From NCBI RefSeq assembly GCF_014647055.1, contig NZ_BMOL01000006.1, positions 1-64,000 on the forward strand: a DNA stretch of 64,000 nt, read 5' to 3'. Source of the stretch: Deinococcus aerolatus (GTDB lineage Bacteria > Deinococcota > Deinococci > Deinococcales > Deinococcaceae). The notes below the pieces were generated by a model that was given only the letters and a program-made list of their open reading frames with translations, was not told the DNA's origin and did no database searches. The position numbers and the translations under genes are program-made. Below, piece after piece: positions 54,650 to 63,869 of the stretch (its first letter is position 1; every line of letters begins with the position of its first letter).

Positions 54650-54675
54650 TTGACATCTATCTACTAGTTGGTAGA
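54650..54675 (+). promoter_or_regulatory. tetR promoter with operator palindrome
   Basis: TTGACA (54650-54655) is a perfect -35 box. The palindrome TCTACTAGTTGGTAGA (54660-54675) fills the promoter spacer and start region. The ATG follows ten bases later with little or no leader. A related palindrome precedes the hydrolase gene at 55293. Confidence 0.6.
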
Positions 54676-54684
54676 CACTATGGC

Positions 54685-55263
54685 ATGTCGGAGCCGGTAG
54701 ACACTGCACAACGTATTCTGGATGTGGCCCAAGCCCTCGTTCAGCTGCGTGGATTCAATGCCGTGAGTTACACCGACATCAGCGGCCCGCTGGGTATTCG
54801 CAATGCCAGCGTTCATTACCATTTTCCGCTCAAGACCGATCTCGGCATCTCCCTCGTCCGCAGATACCGACGGCACACTGAGGAGCAGTTAGAAACCATT
54901 CTTAACGCCACCCCCTCGGCCAGACAGCGGTTGAACCGTTACCTGGAAGCCTACCGCACCGTTATCCATCCCGACGGCCGGATCTGTCTATGTACCGTGC
55001 TTGCTGGGGACGCACCGACTCTGCCAGAGTCCATGCGACGTGAAGTGGAGGAGTTCTTCAAGCTGAACCAGACGTGGTTGACTCAGGTGCTGGAGCACGG
55101 TAACGCCAGCGGGGAACTGCAGTTGCGTGACACTCCGGAACTCCTGGCGGAGCTGCTGCTGGCCGCGCTGGAAGGTGCGATGCTGCTGGCCCGGACCTCT
55201 CACGCCCCCGGGCGGTTTGAGGCTATTGGTCAGCGGGCCATCAAGGCCATGCTGACGTTCTGA
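54685..55263 (+). CDS. TetR-family regulator
   Basis: A 192-residue TetR/AcrR regulator. The HTH is VSYTDISGPLGIRNASVHYH followed by FPLKTDLGISLVRRY (residues about 30-60). The ligand domain has a C-terminal LLAELLLAALEGAMLLAR helix. Cys residues at ICLC (about 100) could react with electrophiles as in NemR/AcuR-type regulators. It precedes a hydrolase and a PEP-mutase-family gene, with matching operator-like palindromes before tetR and before the hydrolase, so it probably represses both. Confidence 0.9.
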   Translation: MSEPVDTAQRILDVAQALVQLRGFNAVSYTDISGPLGIRNASVHYHFPLKTDLGISLVRRYRRHTEEQLETILNATPSARQRLNRYLEAYRTVIHPDGRICLCTVLAGDAPTLPESMRREVEEFFKLNQTWLTQVLEHGNASGELQLRDTPELLAELLLAALEGAMLLARTSHAPGRFEAIGQRAIKAMLTF

Positions 55264-55292
55264 CATAGCACTTTTTTTGATCGGATTTACTT

Positions 55293-56189
<897 letters not shown>

Positions 56190-56271
56190 GGCCAGTCCTC
56201 ACCCCCTGTAGTCCAGGGGTTGAGAACTCTGAAACTGCCCACCCTCTTCTTTCTCAGACCAGGAGTTCACC

Positions 56272-57075
56272 ATGACGCAGACCCTGCCCGTCCGTCCCCC
56301 CCTTGCTGCCCAGGCCCGCACCTTCCTGAAACTGCACACCGTCCCAGAGATTCTCGTGCTGGCCAATGTCTGGGATGTGGTGTCCGCCCAGGTGGTCGCC
56401 GCGACTCCAGGTGTGCGTGCCCTGGCGACCGCCAGCCATTCCATCGCATCTACCTTCGGCTACGCCGACGGCGAGAACATTCCACTTGACCTGCATCTGG
56501 ACATGGTCCGGCGGATCGTTCAGGCCGTGGATCTGCCAGTCACCATGGACCTGGAAGCTGGCTACGGTAACGCCGGCGAGACGGCGCGGCGGGCCATTGC
56601 AGCGGGTGTGGTTGGGGGCAATCTGGAAGATCAGATGCGGCCGTTGGACGAGGCGGTGGCTGCCGTACGCGCGGTGATGGCCGCTGGCCAGGAGGCGGGC
56701 ATCGAGTTTGTCCTTAACGCCCGTACTGACGCCCTGGTGCGTGCTGCGGCCGAGACACCGCGCGCGCAGGTGCTGGAGGAAGCCATTCGCCGGGGACAGG
56801 CTTTTCTGGACGCAGGCGCTCCGGTGGTGTTCATTCCGGGTCTGGTGGCGCGTGAGGAGATCAAGACGGTGGTAGAGGCGCTGGGAGCACAGAAGCTGAC
56901 CGTGATCAGCGTGCCGGGTGTAAGTCTGTCCGTGCAGGAACTGCAGGAACTGGGGGTGGCGCGCGTCTCCACCGGGCCCTTTACCCAGCGCGTGGCATTG
57001 ACCGCCCTGCAGGACGCGGCAGCTGGGCTGGTGGCCGGTGGTGAGTTGTCGGCCGGGACACGGGCGCTGAACTGA
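56272..57075 (+). CDS. Isocitrate lyase/PEP mutase family enzyme
   Basis: A 267-residue TIM barrel. Characteristic parts are LVLANVWDVVSAQVVAATPG, ATASHSIASTFGYADGENI, TMDLEAGYGNA and GGNLEDQM (Mg site). The KxCGH catalytic loop of isocitrate and methylisocitrate lyases is absent, so it is closer to PEP mutase/phosphonopyruvate- or oxaloacetate-hydrolase-like enzymes. A CAGGAG site precedes the ATG. It lies in the TetR cluster and ends at a very strong hairpin. Confidence 0.85.
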   Translation: MTQTLPVRPPLAAQARTFLKLHTVPEILVLANVWDVVSAQVVAATPGVRALATASHSIASTFGYADGENIPLDLHLDMVRRIVQAVDLPVTMDLEAGYGNAGETARRAIAAGVVGGNLEDQMRPLDEAVAAVRAVMAAGQEAGIEFVLNARTDALVRAAAETPRAQVLEEAIRRGQAFLDAGAPVVFIPGLVAREEIKTVVEALGAQKLTVISVPGVSLSVQELQELGVARVSTGPFTQRVALTALQDAAAGLVAGGELSAGTRALN

Positions 57076-57095
57076 AGCTCTGTTGCGCAGTAGCT

Positions 57096-57140
57096 GACAG
57101 GGCAGCGGGGCGACGTGAACTGTCGCCCCGCTGCCCTGTC
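57096..57140 (+). terminator. Perfect 19-bp hairpin after the PEP-mutase-family gene
   Basis: GACAGGGCAGCGGGGCGAC and its exact reverse complement flank a seven-base loop, 20 bases after the stop codon. No T-run follows, but the stem is strong enough to act as a terminator or mRNA 3' end. Confidence 0.65.
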
Positions 57141-57230
57141 ACTGGATTTAATGCCCATTCCCGGTCTGCCACCAAGCCCTTCCAGGGGTAACGACAGGAT
57201 CCAGGAATTTTTCCACCGCCAGGGACAAAG

Positions 57231-57435
57231 CGCGCGTTGATCCGCGAGCGTCAGCGTGAAGACATCAAGGTGGCCAAGAAGGCTGGCGTGTACAAGGGAC
57301 GTAAAAAGACCCTGACGGCTGTCCAAGTCAGTGATCTGCAGCAGCGTGCAGTGCAGTGGGAGTCGAAGGTCAGCCTCGCCCGGTCCTTCGGCATCAGCCG
57401 GGTGACCGTCTTCCAGTACCTAAAGGGCGCACCCG
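57231..57435 (+). pseudogene. Serine resolvase, C-terminal fragment
   Basis: The frame ALIRERQREDIKVAKKAGVY, KGRKKTLTAVQVSDLQQRAV and FGISRVTVFQYLK is the C-terminal helix and HTH of the same resolvase type whose N-terminal half lies at 53999-54226. The catalytic part is missing. About 45 residues of the middle are in neither fragment. The gap to the DUF305 gene shows nothing else. Confidence 0.78.
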
Positions 57436-57638
57436 GCAAGGAAGGTCCTGGGACGATGTTTCTCCGCTGGACCCGGATCCTGGCTCTTTCTTTTCGACAC
57501 AAGTAGAGATGAGCGTTGGTCTTGAGAGCGCTCGCCTCGTCGAGATCACCCAGTGTCGTGGGGCCGGGCGCTTCCAGGTGATGCGCCTGACAGGAACTTA
57601 ACACCATGTCAGTAGCCTTGCTGGCAGAGGTAGATGAC

Positions 57639-58244
57639 ATGAAAAAGAGACTCACAGCGGCATTCACCATCACCACCCTGGGCACGCTTGCCTTCGCACA
57701 GACGGGCATGACCCACGGCGGCATGGATCACAGCCAGATGGGCATGGGCGGCGGCATGCAGATGACCGACATGATGGGCATGATGGGCGGCCTGGACAAG
57801 CTGAGCGGCAAGGGGTTCGACCGGGCCTTCCTGTCGATGATGGTTCCCCACCACCAGGCGGCGGTGGAGATGAGCCGCGAGATCCTGAGGACCACCAGGA
57901 ACGCGCAGGTCAAGACCTGGGCGACCACCATCATCAAGGACCAGAACACCGAGATTGCCCAGATGAACACCCTGCTCAAGAGCTACAGCGGCGTGGACGG
58001 CAAGATGGCCGCCAGCATGAAAGGCATGATGACGGGCATGGTGGGGGACATTCGGAAGGCCGGGTCTGCCGACAAGGACAGGGCGTTCGTCAAGGGCATG
58101 GTGCCCCACCATGGCAGCGCCCTGATGATGGCGAACATGGCCCTGATGCAGTCGCAGAACAAGGACATCCTGAAACTGTCGCGTGACATCGGCAGGGGAC
58201 AGGCGCAGGAAATCTACGATTTCCAGCTGTGGCTGCTGAAGTAA
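57639..58244 (+). CDS. Exported DUF305 protein
   Basis: ATG 57639 (MKKRLTAAFTITTLGTLAFA signal) is preferred to the ORF start 33 bases upstream. The 201-residue protein has the twin DUF305 signatures MMVPHHQAAVEMSREIL and GMVPHHGSALMMANMAL, ferritin-like helices carrying His pairs, plus a Met/His/Gly-rich N-terminal linker (MTHGGMDHSQMGMGGGMQM) that suits copper binding. It acts outside the membrane. Metal handling is inferred from composition. Confidence 0.88.
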   Translation: MKKRLTAAFTITTLGTLAFAQTGMTHGGMDHSQMGMGGGMQMTDMMGMMGGLDKLSGKGFDRAFLSMMVPHHQAAVEMSREILRTTRNAQVKTWATTIIKDQNTEIAQMNTLLKSYSGVDGKMAASMKGMMTGMVGDIRKAGSADKDRAFVKGMVPHHGSALMMANMALMQSQNKDILKLSRDIGRGQAQEIYDFQLWLLK

Positions 58245-58394
58245 GCTGACTCAGCTGACACCTTGCAAGTTGGGAAAACGAGGTCTGGGATGTGCTGTAT
58301 GTCAACGCGTTTACCAGAGACAGCCGGGGGCACAGGTGGTACGGTGTCTCTTCCGGAAAGGTCAATTAGATCCGCGCCCATTCAGGAGGTTTCC

Positions 58395-58784
58395 ATGACC
58401 GAATTTGCCCTCAAGCGAACGTTCGAAGCCGATGTAGACGCCGTTCTCGAACGGCTGAAGACCGCACTCTCGGCCGAGGGTCTGGGTGTGCTCTACACCC
58501 TCGAATTCAGCGACATCATCGCCGACAAGACTGGACACCAGCTGGCAGCCCGCGTGGTGGGGCTTGGGGTCTGCTCGCCGGACCTGGCCCGACAGGCCCT
58601 CGAGCTTGACCCAAGTGTTGCTGCCCTGCTGCCCTGTGGCGCGTTTGTGAGCGGAATGCAGACTGGCACCGAGGTGGGCTTTCTCGACCCGGTGCTGGCG
58701 CTCGGGTTGACGGAAAACGAGGCGCTCGGCCCGCTCGGAGTTCAGGCCAGGTCGATGCTTCAACGGGTCCTGGACGGAATATGA
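58395..58784 (+). CDS. DUF302 protein
   Basis: A 129-residue cytoplasmic protein from ATG 58395 with AGGAGG seven bases upstream. Typical DUF302 pattern: EADVDAVLERLKTALSAEGL, a strand after LGVCSPDLARQALELDP and LPCGAFVS (with Cys). DUF302 proteins often accompany DUF305 or redox genes; biochemical role unknown. Confidence 0.82.
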   Translation: MTEFALKRTFEADVDAVLERLKTALSAEGLGVLYTLEFSDIIADKTGHQLAARVVGLGVCSPDLARQALELDPSVAALLPCGAFVSGMQTGTEVGFLDPVLALGLTENEALGPLGVQARSMLQRVLDGI

Positions 58785-58914
58785 ATCAGCGAGGTGCAGG
58801 CTCTCAACCGCCAAGCGCCAGGCCGGGCGCTGCACCGTGAACCGACACAAACTCCGCAGCGCGGTGAATCTGCCCGGGGAGTTGTAGTAATTACCCTGTC
58901 GTGCCGATGGGAAG

Positions 58915-58947
58915 ATAAAAATAAGGCGGGGACCCACAGGTCCCCGC
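58915..58947 (-). terminator. Rho-independent terminator of the membrane-protein gene
   Basis: On the minus strand GCGGGGACC, a four-base loop and GGTCCCCGC are followed by CTTATTTTTATC. It lies 37 bases past the stop of the minus-strand gene and between convergent genes. Confidence 0.88.
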
Positions 58948-58983
58948 TGCACCGTCGAAGCTGTCGCTTCCCTTTCAGCACCG

Positions 58984-59694
58984 TCAGTGGTCGTGCCCGT
59001 CGTCGTGCTCTTCGGCAGCGGCGTCTGGGGCCATCGCAGGCGTGACTGCAGGAACGGGCGCCACAGTCTCCTCAGGGACTCCTTCGGAGGACGCCTGGGG
59101 GAGGGAAACTGTGTCTGCGGGGGTGGGGACTGTCTCGGTGGCCGCGCCGTGGGCATGGCCGGCTGGCGTGGCCACGACTTTGGCCAGCGCGCCCAGGCCT
59201 CCGAACAACAGCGCCGCCAGGCTCAGCGTGCCGGCCGTCAGCTGAATGACTTTGCGTCCCAGCGTCAGCTTTTCGCGCACAGCGAACGCCGCCACCGCCA
59301 GCAGCAGGCCCACAGGAATCAGGACGGTGGAGTAAAGGGGATTGTCCAGGTAATGCTGAATCCCGCCCGTCATCATGCCGATTCCTACGGAAAGGACAAA
59401 GGACACCAGCAGGAACGTGCCCAGCCCGGTACCGCGTTTGTTTTTCTGAATGACGTATTCCTGCAGGTAATTTCCGGCAGTAAAACACACCACCCCCACC
59501 ACGGCAAGGGTGATGTAGAAGCCGGTGTTCTCCCCCAACCCCAGGTGCACGATGCCTCCGGCGATGAAGCTGGTGGAGGCCAGCATCAGAAAGTAGGCGG
59601 TGAAGGGCAGGAGCAGCTGGCTGCGTACGGAGTTCGGCCTGGAGATGGGCGCTTCAGAAGAAGCGCCGGGATGGGAGGAAGTCACGTGTTTCAT
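58984..59694 (-). CDS. Multi-pass membrane protein with His-rich tail
   Basis: From ATG 59694 (MKHVTSSH) the product has 236 residues with about five or six helices (LLLPFTAYFLMLASTSFIAG; FYITLAVVGVVCFTAGNYL; FLLVSFVLSVGIGMMTGGI; STVLIPVGLLLAVAAFAV; LSLAALLFGGLGALAKV) and a Pro/Ala-rich tail ending EEHDDGHDH. The tail may bind metal ions. I do not recognise the family. A strong terminator follows. Confidence 0.72.
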   Translation of the reverse strand: MKHVTSSHPGASSEAPISRPNSVRSQLLLPFTAYFLMLASTSFIAGGIVHLGLGENTGFYITLAVVGVVCFTAGNYLQEYVIQKNKRGTGLGTFLLVSFVLSVGIGMMTGGIQHYLDNPLYSTVLIPVGLLLAVAAFAVREKLTLGRKVIQLTAGTLSLAALLFGGLGALAKVVATPAGHAHGAATETVPTPADTVSLPQASSEGVPEETVAPVPAVTPAMAPDAAAEEHDDGHDH

Positions 59695-59788
59695 TCTAGT
59701 GGATTGACTCAGAAGAATTTGGGGAAATACCGAGACGTCAGCTGGCCCTGGAAGTGGAAATGCGCCGCGGTCACCTCCCACCAGTCCT

Positions 59789-59862
59789 CAACTGACACCG
59801 GACGAGCGTGTCCGTCTGGAATCCCTCGTTCGTCGTCGTCAGACCGCGTGGGGTGTAGCCAC
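59789..59862 (+). pseudogene. IS630-like transposase N-terminal scrap
   Basis: A short frame reads QLTPDERVRLESLVRRRQTA, similar to the start helix of IS630-family transposases (LTxxER..LE.LVRR). It breaks down after about 25 residues. Confidence 0.4.
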
Positions 59863-59928
59863 TTGAAACGCCGTTTAGGGCCTACCCTAACCGGCATTTG
59901 TCGTTACCTCAAGAAGGAGGACTTCGCT

Positions 59929-60546
59929 TTATTTTCCAGGGTTCTGGTGAAAACGGCGGCGGAAACGGGCGTGGAGATTCTGCGTCTGCTCAGCGGCGTC
60001 AGCCGCCTCGGCGCTGTAAATTAGCCGTCCCCCGCGCGAGGTGGCCCCCACCACCAGGGCGGCAGCGATCAGCACCAGATTCTTGATGATGTATTGCCCT
60101 TCCAGCGTAGGGACCCACGGCACGATCTTGAAAGTCTCAGCCGGAAAAAAGACCAGCGGCAAAAAGGTGCCCGCCATCTGCGCGAAGAGCAGGAGCAGGG
60201 TCACGCGTAAATGGCGTCCCGAAAGCAGCCCCAGTCCGATCAGGCATTCCCAGGTGGCCAGCACGGGCAGGCTGATCCGTGCTGGCAGGTGGCCAAAGGT
60301 CAGCACCGAGATGGTGTTGGTGGCGAGATCCTGGGCCACGCTGAGACCTGGAAAGAACTTCTGGATGCCGAACCAGAAGAACACCAACCCCAGTGTCAGC
60401 CGCAGCAGCAAGATGCCGTGCCGTGCCCACCAGCTGACCATACGAAGTTCTAGCGCGTCGACCTTCCAGGCCAGGGTATCGTTCGGCACTGGGGACGGCG
60501 ATTGGCGGGGCAGGATGGGAGTGAGATTGGGGGGATCTGGGATCAT
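59929..60546 (-). CDS. DoxX-family membrane protein
   Basis: A 205-residue protein with four helices: GILLLRLTLGLVFFWFGIQK, LPVLATWECLIGLGLLSG, LLLLFAQMAGTFLPLVFF and YIIKNLVLIAAALVVGATS. The pattern LGLVFFWFGxQKF and the charged C-terminus fit DoxX/DUF417-like proteins. Exact role unknown; relatives have been linked to redox and thiol stress. The promoter region to its right has a CGTTAAGG/CCTTAACG pair at 60611-60650. Confidence 0.8.
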   Translation of the reverse strand: MIPDPPNLTPILPRQSPSPVPNDTLAWKVDALELRMVSWWARHGILLLRLTLGLVFFWFGIQKFFPGLSVAQDLATNTISVLTFGHLPARISLPVLATWECLIGLGLLSGRHLRVTLLLLFAQMAGTFLPLVFFPAETFKIVPWVPTLEGQYIIKNLVLIAAALVVGATSRGGRLIYSAEAADAAEQTQNLHARFRRRFHQNPGK

Positions 60547-60610
60547 AAGTGCTCCTCGAGCACGATGGAATGCTCATTCAGGTCTATGCGAGTTTTACCG
60601 AATTGGATGA

Positions 60611-60650
60611 CGTTAAGGTGACGTGTCCAGCACTTGTTGCACCCTTAACG
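60611..60650. promoter_or_regulatory. Inverted repeat in the DoxX/resolvase divergent region
   Basis: CGTTAAGG (60611-60618) and CCTTAACG (60643-60650) form an 8-bp inverted repeat with a 24-base spacer, 65-105 bases before the DoxX start. Could be a regulator site for the DoxX gene. Confidence 0.35.
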
Positions 60651-60799
60651 GTTGTTATCAGTATGCCGCCTGTCAGATTGAGGTATACCCCACCCTGATG
60701 TCAGAAGCAGGGTCGAAAAGGCGTCAGAATAGGGTTGATTTAGGCATTGTCTGACAGTATCCTGCCGGGGTCTAAGAGTCTAACCTGACAGGAGCCCCC

Positions 60800-61313
60800 A
60801 TGAACGAGTCCACCAGAGGCCACCGCCTCGGCTACACCCGTGTTTCGTCCGAGGACCAGAACACCATCCGCCAACTGGATGGCCTGAGCTTCGACAAGGT
60901 GTTCACCGACAAGGTCAGCGGCGGGAACGCCAACCGCCCCCAGTTGACCGCCCTGCTGGGTCACGCCCGCGAAGGGGACACCGTGGTGGTCCACAGCATG
61001 GACCGCCTCGCCCGCAACCTCGACGATCTCCGCGCCCTGGTTAATGGATTAACGGACAAAGGCGTGCGGGTCGAGTTCATCAAGGAGGGGCTGACCTTCA
61101 CCGGGGAAGACTCGGCGATGTCCAGGCTGCTGCTCAGCGGCGGCCAAGAAGGCTGGCGTGTACAAGGGACGCAAAAAGACGCTGACGAGCGCTCAGGTCA
61201 ATGATCTGCAGCAGCGTGCAGAGCAGGGCGAGTCGAAAACCAGTATTGCCAGGGACTTCGGCATCAGCCGGGAGACCGTCTACCAGTACCTGAAGGCCGC
61301 CTCCGCCGTATAG
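60800..61313 (+). pseudogene. Serine resolvase with small internal deletion
   Basis: This copy keeps the start and catalytic domain (HRLGYTRVSSEDQNTIRQLD; TDKVSGGNANRPQLTALLG; VHSMDRLARNLDDLRALVNG; EDSAMSRLLLS). At about 61138 a deletion of some 50-60 bases with frameshift removes the linker; a second frame then reads AKKAGVYKGRKKTLTSAQVN and FGISRETVYQYLKAA. The intact protein would be about 190 residues. TGACAG/CTGCCG at 60752-60767 matches the palindrome of the first relic. Confidence 0.8.
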
Positions 61314-61399
61314 GGGAAGCCCCAGGCTTGAGGGGCATGCGCCCACCCGCCCATCTACTGGTCAGGCTCCCGAGCAGGCGTTGCCAGCGTCCCAGTTGA

Positions 61400-61412
61400 T
61401 AGCATCCCCAGA
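61400..61412 (+). promoter_or_regulatory. -10 box for a leaderless transcript
   Basis: TAGCAT (61400-61405), seven bases, then the ATG of the DNA-binding gene. There is no ribosome site. Fits the TANNNT-N7-ATG rule. Confidence 0.45.
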
Positions 61413-62165
61413 ATGGGGCGCGGACAGGAACTGATGCTGCGGCTCAGCCAGAGCGAATTGGAACGGATCTCCGCCGCCGCTCAGCAGATTGGACTCGAGA
61501 CCGACGCCTTCATGAGACATGCCGCCCTGACGCTGGCCGGGAACATCAAGCCACGCCAGCACGGCCAATACCAGCTCAGCAGCATCTACCGCGAAGCCGC
61601 CAGCCGTGGCCACGTGTGGGCCGAGGGCAAGTCCGTGAGACAACTAGCGATACTCAGCGGATCGTACGTCACCAGCGTACAGAATCACCTGCAAGCCGCC
61701 TACGATATCCGGGCGTTCCGCACCCTCACCGAGCGCCAGATCGACTCCATTCGCGAGCGCTACGCCGCTGGGGACATACGTCAGGAGATTGCCGCTGACC
61801 TGGGCGTCTCCAATGTCACCATCGGCAGATACCTCAAAGGTCAGCCGACGCGTTGGGAACGTGAGGCCAGAGAAGTGCGAGACCGTTTGCGGAAATCAGT
61901 GCCTCAGGAGGCACCGACCGAGGCTTCTTCTGTCCCGCCCAATGTTCAGGGCCTGCGCAACTGGGCCGAGCGTCTGTTCGCCGAACGCGCCGCCACCCTG
62001 ACCTGGCCCACGTCGAGTCAGTTCATTGCGGAGACGCTGTTTGACGGGAACCGGGCGGTGGCCCGGGACTGGACAGGCCGGATGGTCCGCAAAGGCCGTC
62101 TGGAACGTCTGGCCCCCGGATGGTTCACGCTGGGAAGCATGCAAGACAGCACGGGCAAGCAATGA
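61413..62165 (+). CDS. Three-part DNA-binding protein (RHH-like, HTH, C-terminal wing)
   Basis: A 250-residue protein. Residues 5-45 (LMLRLSQSELERISAAAQQI; LETDAFMRHAAL) resemble the ribbon-helix-helix of plasmid mobilisation MobC-like proteins. Residues 108-148 (LTERQIDSIRERYAAGDIRQ; EIAADLGVSNVTIGRYLKG) form a resolvase-type HTH. Residues 178-240 (RNWAERLFAERAATLTWPTS; RMVRKGRLERLAPGWFTLG) look like a winged helix as found in AbiEi-like or restriction-associated regulators. Such a combination is unusual; I infer a regulator or mobilisation accessory protein. Confidence 0.55.
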   Translation: MGRGQELMLRLSQSELERISAAAQQIGLETDAFMRHAALTLAGNIKPRQHGQYQLSSIYREAASRGHVWAEGKSVRQLAILSGSYVTSVQNHLQAAYDIRAFRTLTERQIDSIRERYAAGDIRQEIAADLGVSNVTIGRYLKGQPTRWEREAREVRDRLRKSVPQEAPTEASSVPPNVQGLRNWAERLFAERAATLTWPTSSQFIAETLFDGNRAVARDWTGRMVRKGRLERLAPGWFTLGSMQDSTGKQ

Positions 62166-62257
62166 CGCCTTGAGCAACCCTGCCCACCCTGATACTCCAT
62201 TCAGTCCGGGCAGCACCAGCGCGAACGCTTGTGCGAGCAGCAGCGAGCGGTCCCTGG

Positions 62258-62998
62258 TCAGTTGCGGCGCTGGACAGTGACTTCCAGTGGACCGCCGCCG
62301 GGGCTGTACTGCACGGCGCCCCGTTCCAGTTGCTTCTGTCGGAATGCCAACTTCAAAGCTCCGGTGGCCGAATCGTAGTTAAAGGGCGTGAAGCTTCCTC
62401 CACTCCCCTCCAGGGTGCCGTAATCCATGATCACGTTGGTTGCTGAGGTGTTCAGGCTGGCAGGAACAGCGTCTGGCATCGTGACGCTGCCGCTGGGGGC
62501 AGGATTCGCCCTGGTGCAGGGCAGTGCGGGAGGATTCGGTGAGCACACCACCGTTCGCGACTCCACCAACGCCAACGTGTTGGTGTCCGCCCAGCTGTCT
62601 GGCGCCTTGTCGGCCGCCACAAGCTGAGAGCGCGGAATAAAGCGGTAGACCAGGTACAGGGAGGTATTGGCGTCGTACTGGTCCACTTTGCCGAGCTGCT
62701 GCGCCTCGGTCACCAGCATCGCGAAGCAGGGATAGGCGCCCATTGCAGGCGTCAGGGTGCAGCTCACGCCGTCCACGGTCACGCTGGTTCGCAGATCGCG
62801 GGCCACCCGTACCCGGTCTCCCACGTACCCGACTGAGTCCTGAAGGCTTCGCAGGCGATTGGCTTGCCCGGTGAGCTTCACTGAACTTGTCGTGGTTAAA
62901 GATTCCACGCTGTTGAGCGCCAGCAACAGAATGCCCAGCAGCCCCATGGCCACCAGCAACTCGATGAGGGTGAAGCCAGCCTGCCGTTGATGTTTCAT
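62258..62998 (-). CDS. PilW-type minor prepilin
   Basis: A 246-residue type IV prepilin. The class III leader is MKHQRQAG, cleaved before FTLIELLVAMGLLGILLLA. The mature part follows the PilW layout with a helix (LTGQANRLRSLQDSVGYVGD) and beta-rich C-terminus. Four cysteines (VSCTL/YPCFA; VVCSP/LPCTR) may form two disulfides. Its start overlaps the PilV-like gene's stop by four bases. Last gene of the minor-pilin operon in this window. Confidence 0.85.
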   Translation of the reverse strand: MKHQRQAGFTLIELLVAMGLLGILLLALNSVESLTTTSSVKLTGQANRLRSLQDSVGYVGDRVRVARDLRTSVTVDGVSCTLTPAMGAYPCFAMLVTEAQQLGKVDQYDANTSLYLVYRFIPRSQLVAADKAPDSWADTNTLALVESRTVVCSPNPPALPCTRANPAPSGSVTMPDAVPASLNTSATNVIMDYGTLEGSGGSFTPFNYDSATGALKLAFRQKQLERGAVQYSPGGGPLEVTVQRRN

Positions 62999-63414
62999 TC
63001 GGGCCTGCCGATTTCAATTACAAAGACCATCGCGGGCTTCCCTGGTGGGGTGCAGGTCACCGTGAGCCGGCGGCGGCCCACTGGAGAGGCGGAGCCCACG
63101 GCCTCAACCAGGGGCGCGGCACAACTCACGTTGGCGGGGGGAGAGGGAAGCGGATTGGGTACCTGCCCAGCTGTGAAAGATGGATAGGCGTCTGTGCTCG
63201 GCGCCACGGGCGTCACGCGGGTCAACCACAGCGTCCGTGTCTGCTCGCCCACGCTCTGGGCGTAGCTGCCGATCGTCTGAACATTGACTGTGTCGCGGTT
63301 CACCCTGAACAGGTCCGAAATAATCGGCAGGATGGCCCCGATCAACACCGCAAAGATGCCGACGGCCACCATCACTTCGACCAACGTCAATCCGCTCTCG
63401 GCCCTGCCCTTCAC
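62995..63414 (-). CDS. PilV/PilA2-type minor prepilin
   Basis: A 139-residue prepilin with leader MKGRAESG and hydrophobic helix LTLVEVMVAVGIFAVLIGAI. Two cysteines (NVSCAA; TVTCTP) near the C-terminus. It overlaps both neighbours by four bases. Minor pilins of this size initiate pilus assembly and in Deinococcus-Thermus relatives are needed for DNA uptake. Confidence 0.85.
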   Translation of the reverse strand: MKGRAESGLTLVEVMVAVGIFAVLIGAILPIISDLFRVNRDTVNVQTIGSYAQSVGEQTRTLWLTRVTPVAPSTDAYPSFTAGQVPNPLPSPPANVSCAAPLVEAVGSASPVGRRRLTVTCTPPGKPAMVFVIEIGRPE

Positions 63415-63869
63415 TGGATGACCACCGAGCCCATCACAGCCGTGATGCGCAGGGTTCTAGTAACGTTGACATGGCTGGTGCTGGCCACCGTCACGTCCAC
63501 TGGCATGGCGGTAAAGTTCACGCCATACGGGGGCCGAAATGACGCGCTGCCCTGCACGGATTTGAGAGTCAGCTGGGTGCCGGCCGGCATATTGAGCGTC
63601 TCCGTGATCGGCGTACCCGCGCAGTTGGGGGAAGCGTAGGACTGAATCTGATAGCTGCTGGGACCCACCACACTAAAGATGCGGCAGGAATTGGTGCGCC
63701 TGGCCTGACTGCGCGCACGGTCCACGTCGCGTGCGAACTGCTGCACGCCCTGCTGCACGGTCAGCCGTTGCAGGTAAGCCAGATAACTGGGGGTGGCTAT
63801 CGCCATCAAGATTCCCAGCACGGCAATGACCGTCAGCACTTCAAGCAGCGTAAACCCCCGGGTGTTCAT
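63411..63869 (-). CDS. GspH/FimT-type minor prepilin
   Basis: ATG 63869 has GGAG seven bases upstream, better than the TTG twelve bases earlier. The 152-residue protein has leader MNTRG and helix FTLLEVLTVIAVLGILMAIA, then RLTVQQGVQQFARDVDRARS and a beta domain with a disulfide pair (NSCRIF; PNCAGT). FimT-type pilins can bind DNA. It overlaps the upstream gene's stop. Confidence 0.87.
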   Translation of the reverse strand: MNTRGFTLLEVLTVIAVLGILMAIATPSYLAYLQRLTVQQGVQQFARDVDRARSQARRTNSCRIFSVVGPSSYQIQSYASPNCAGTPITETLNMPAGTQLTLKSVQGSASFRPPYGVNFTAMPVDVTVASTSHVNVTRTLRITAVMGSVVIQ

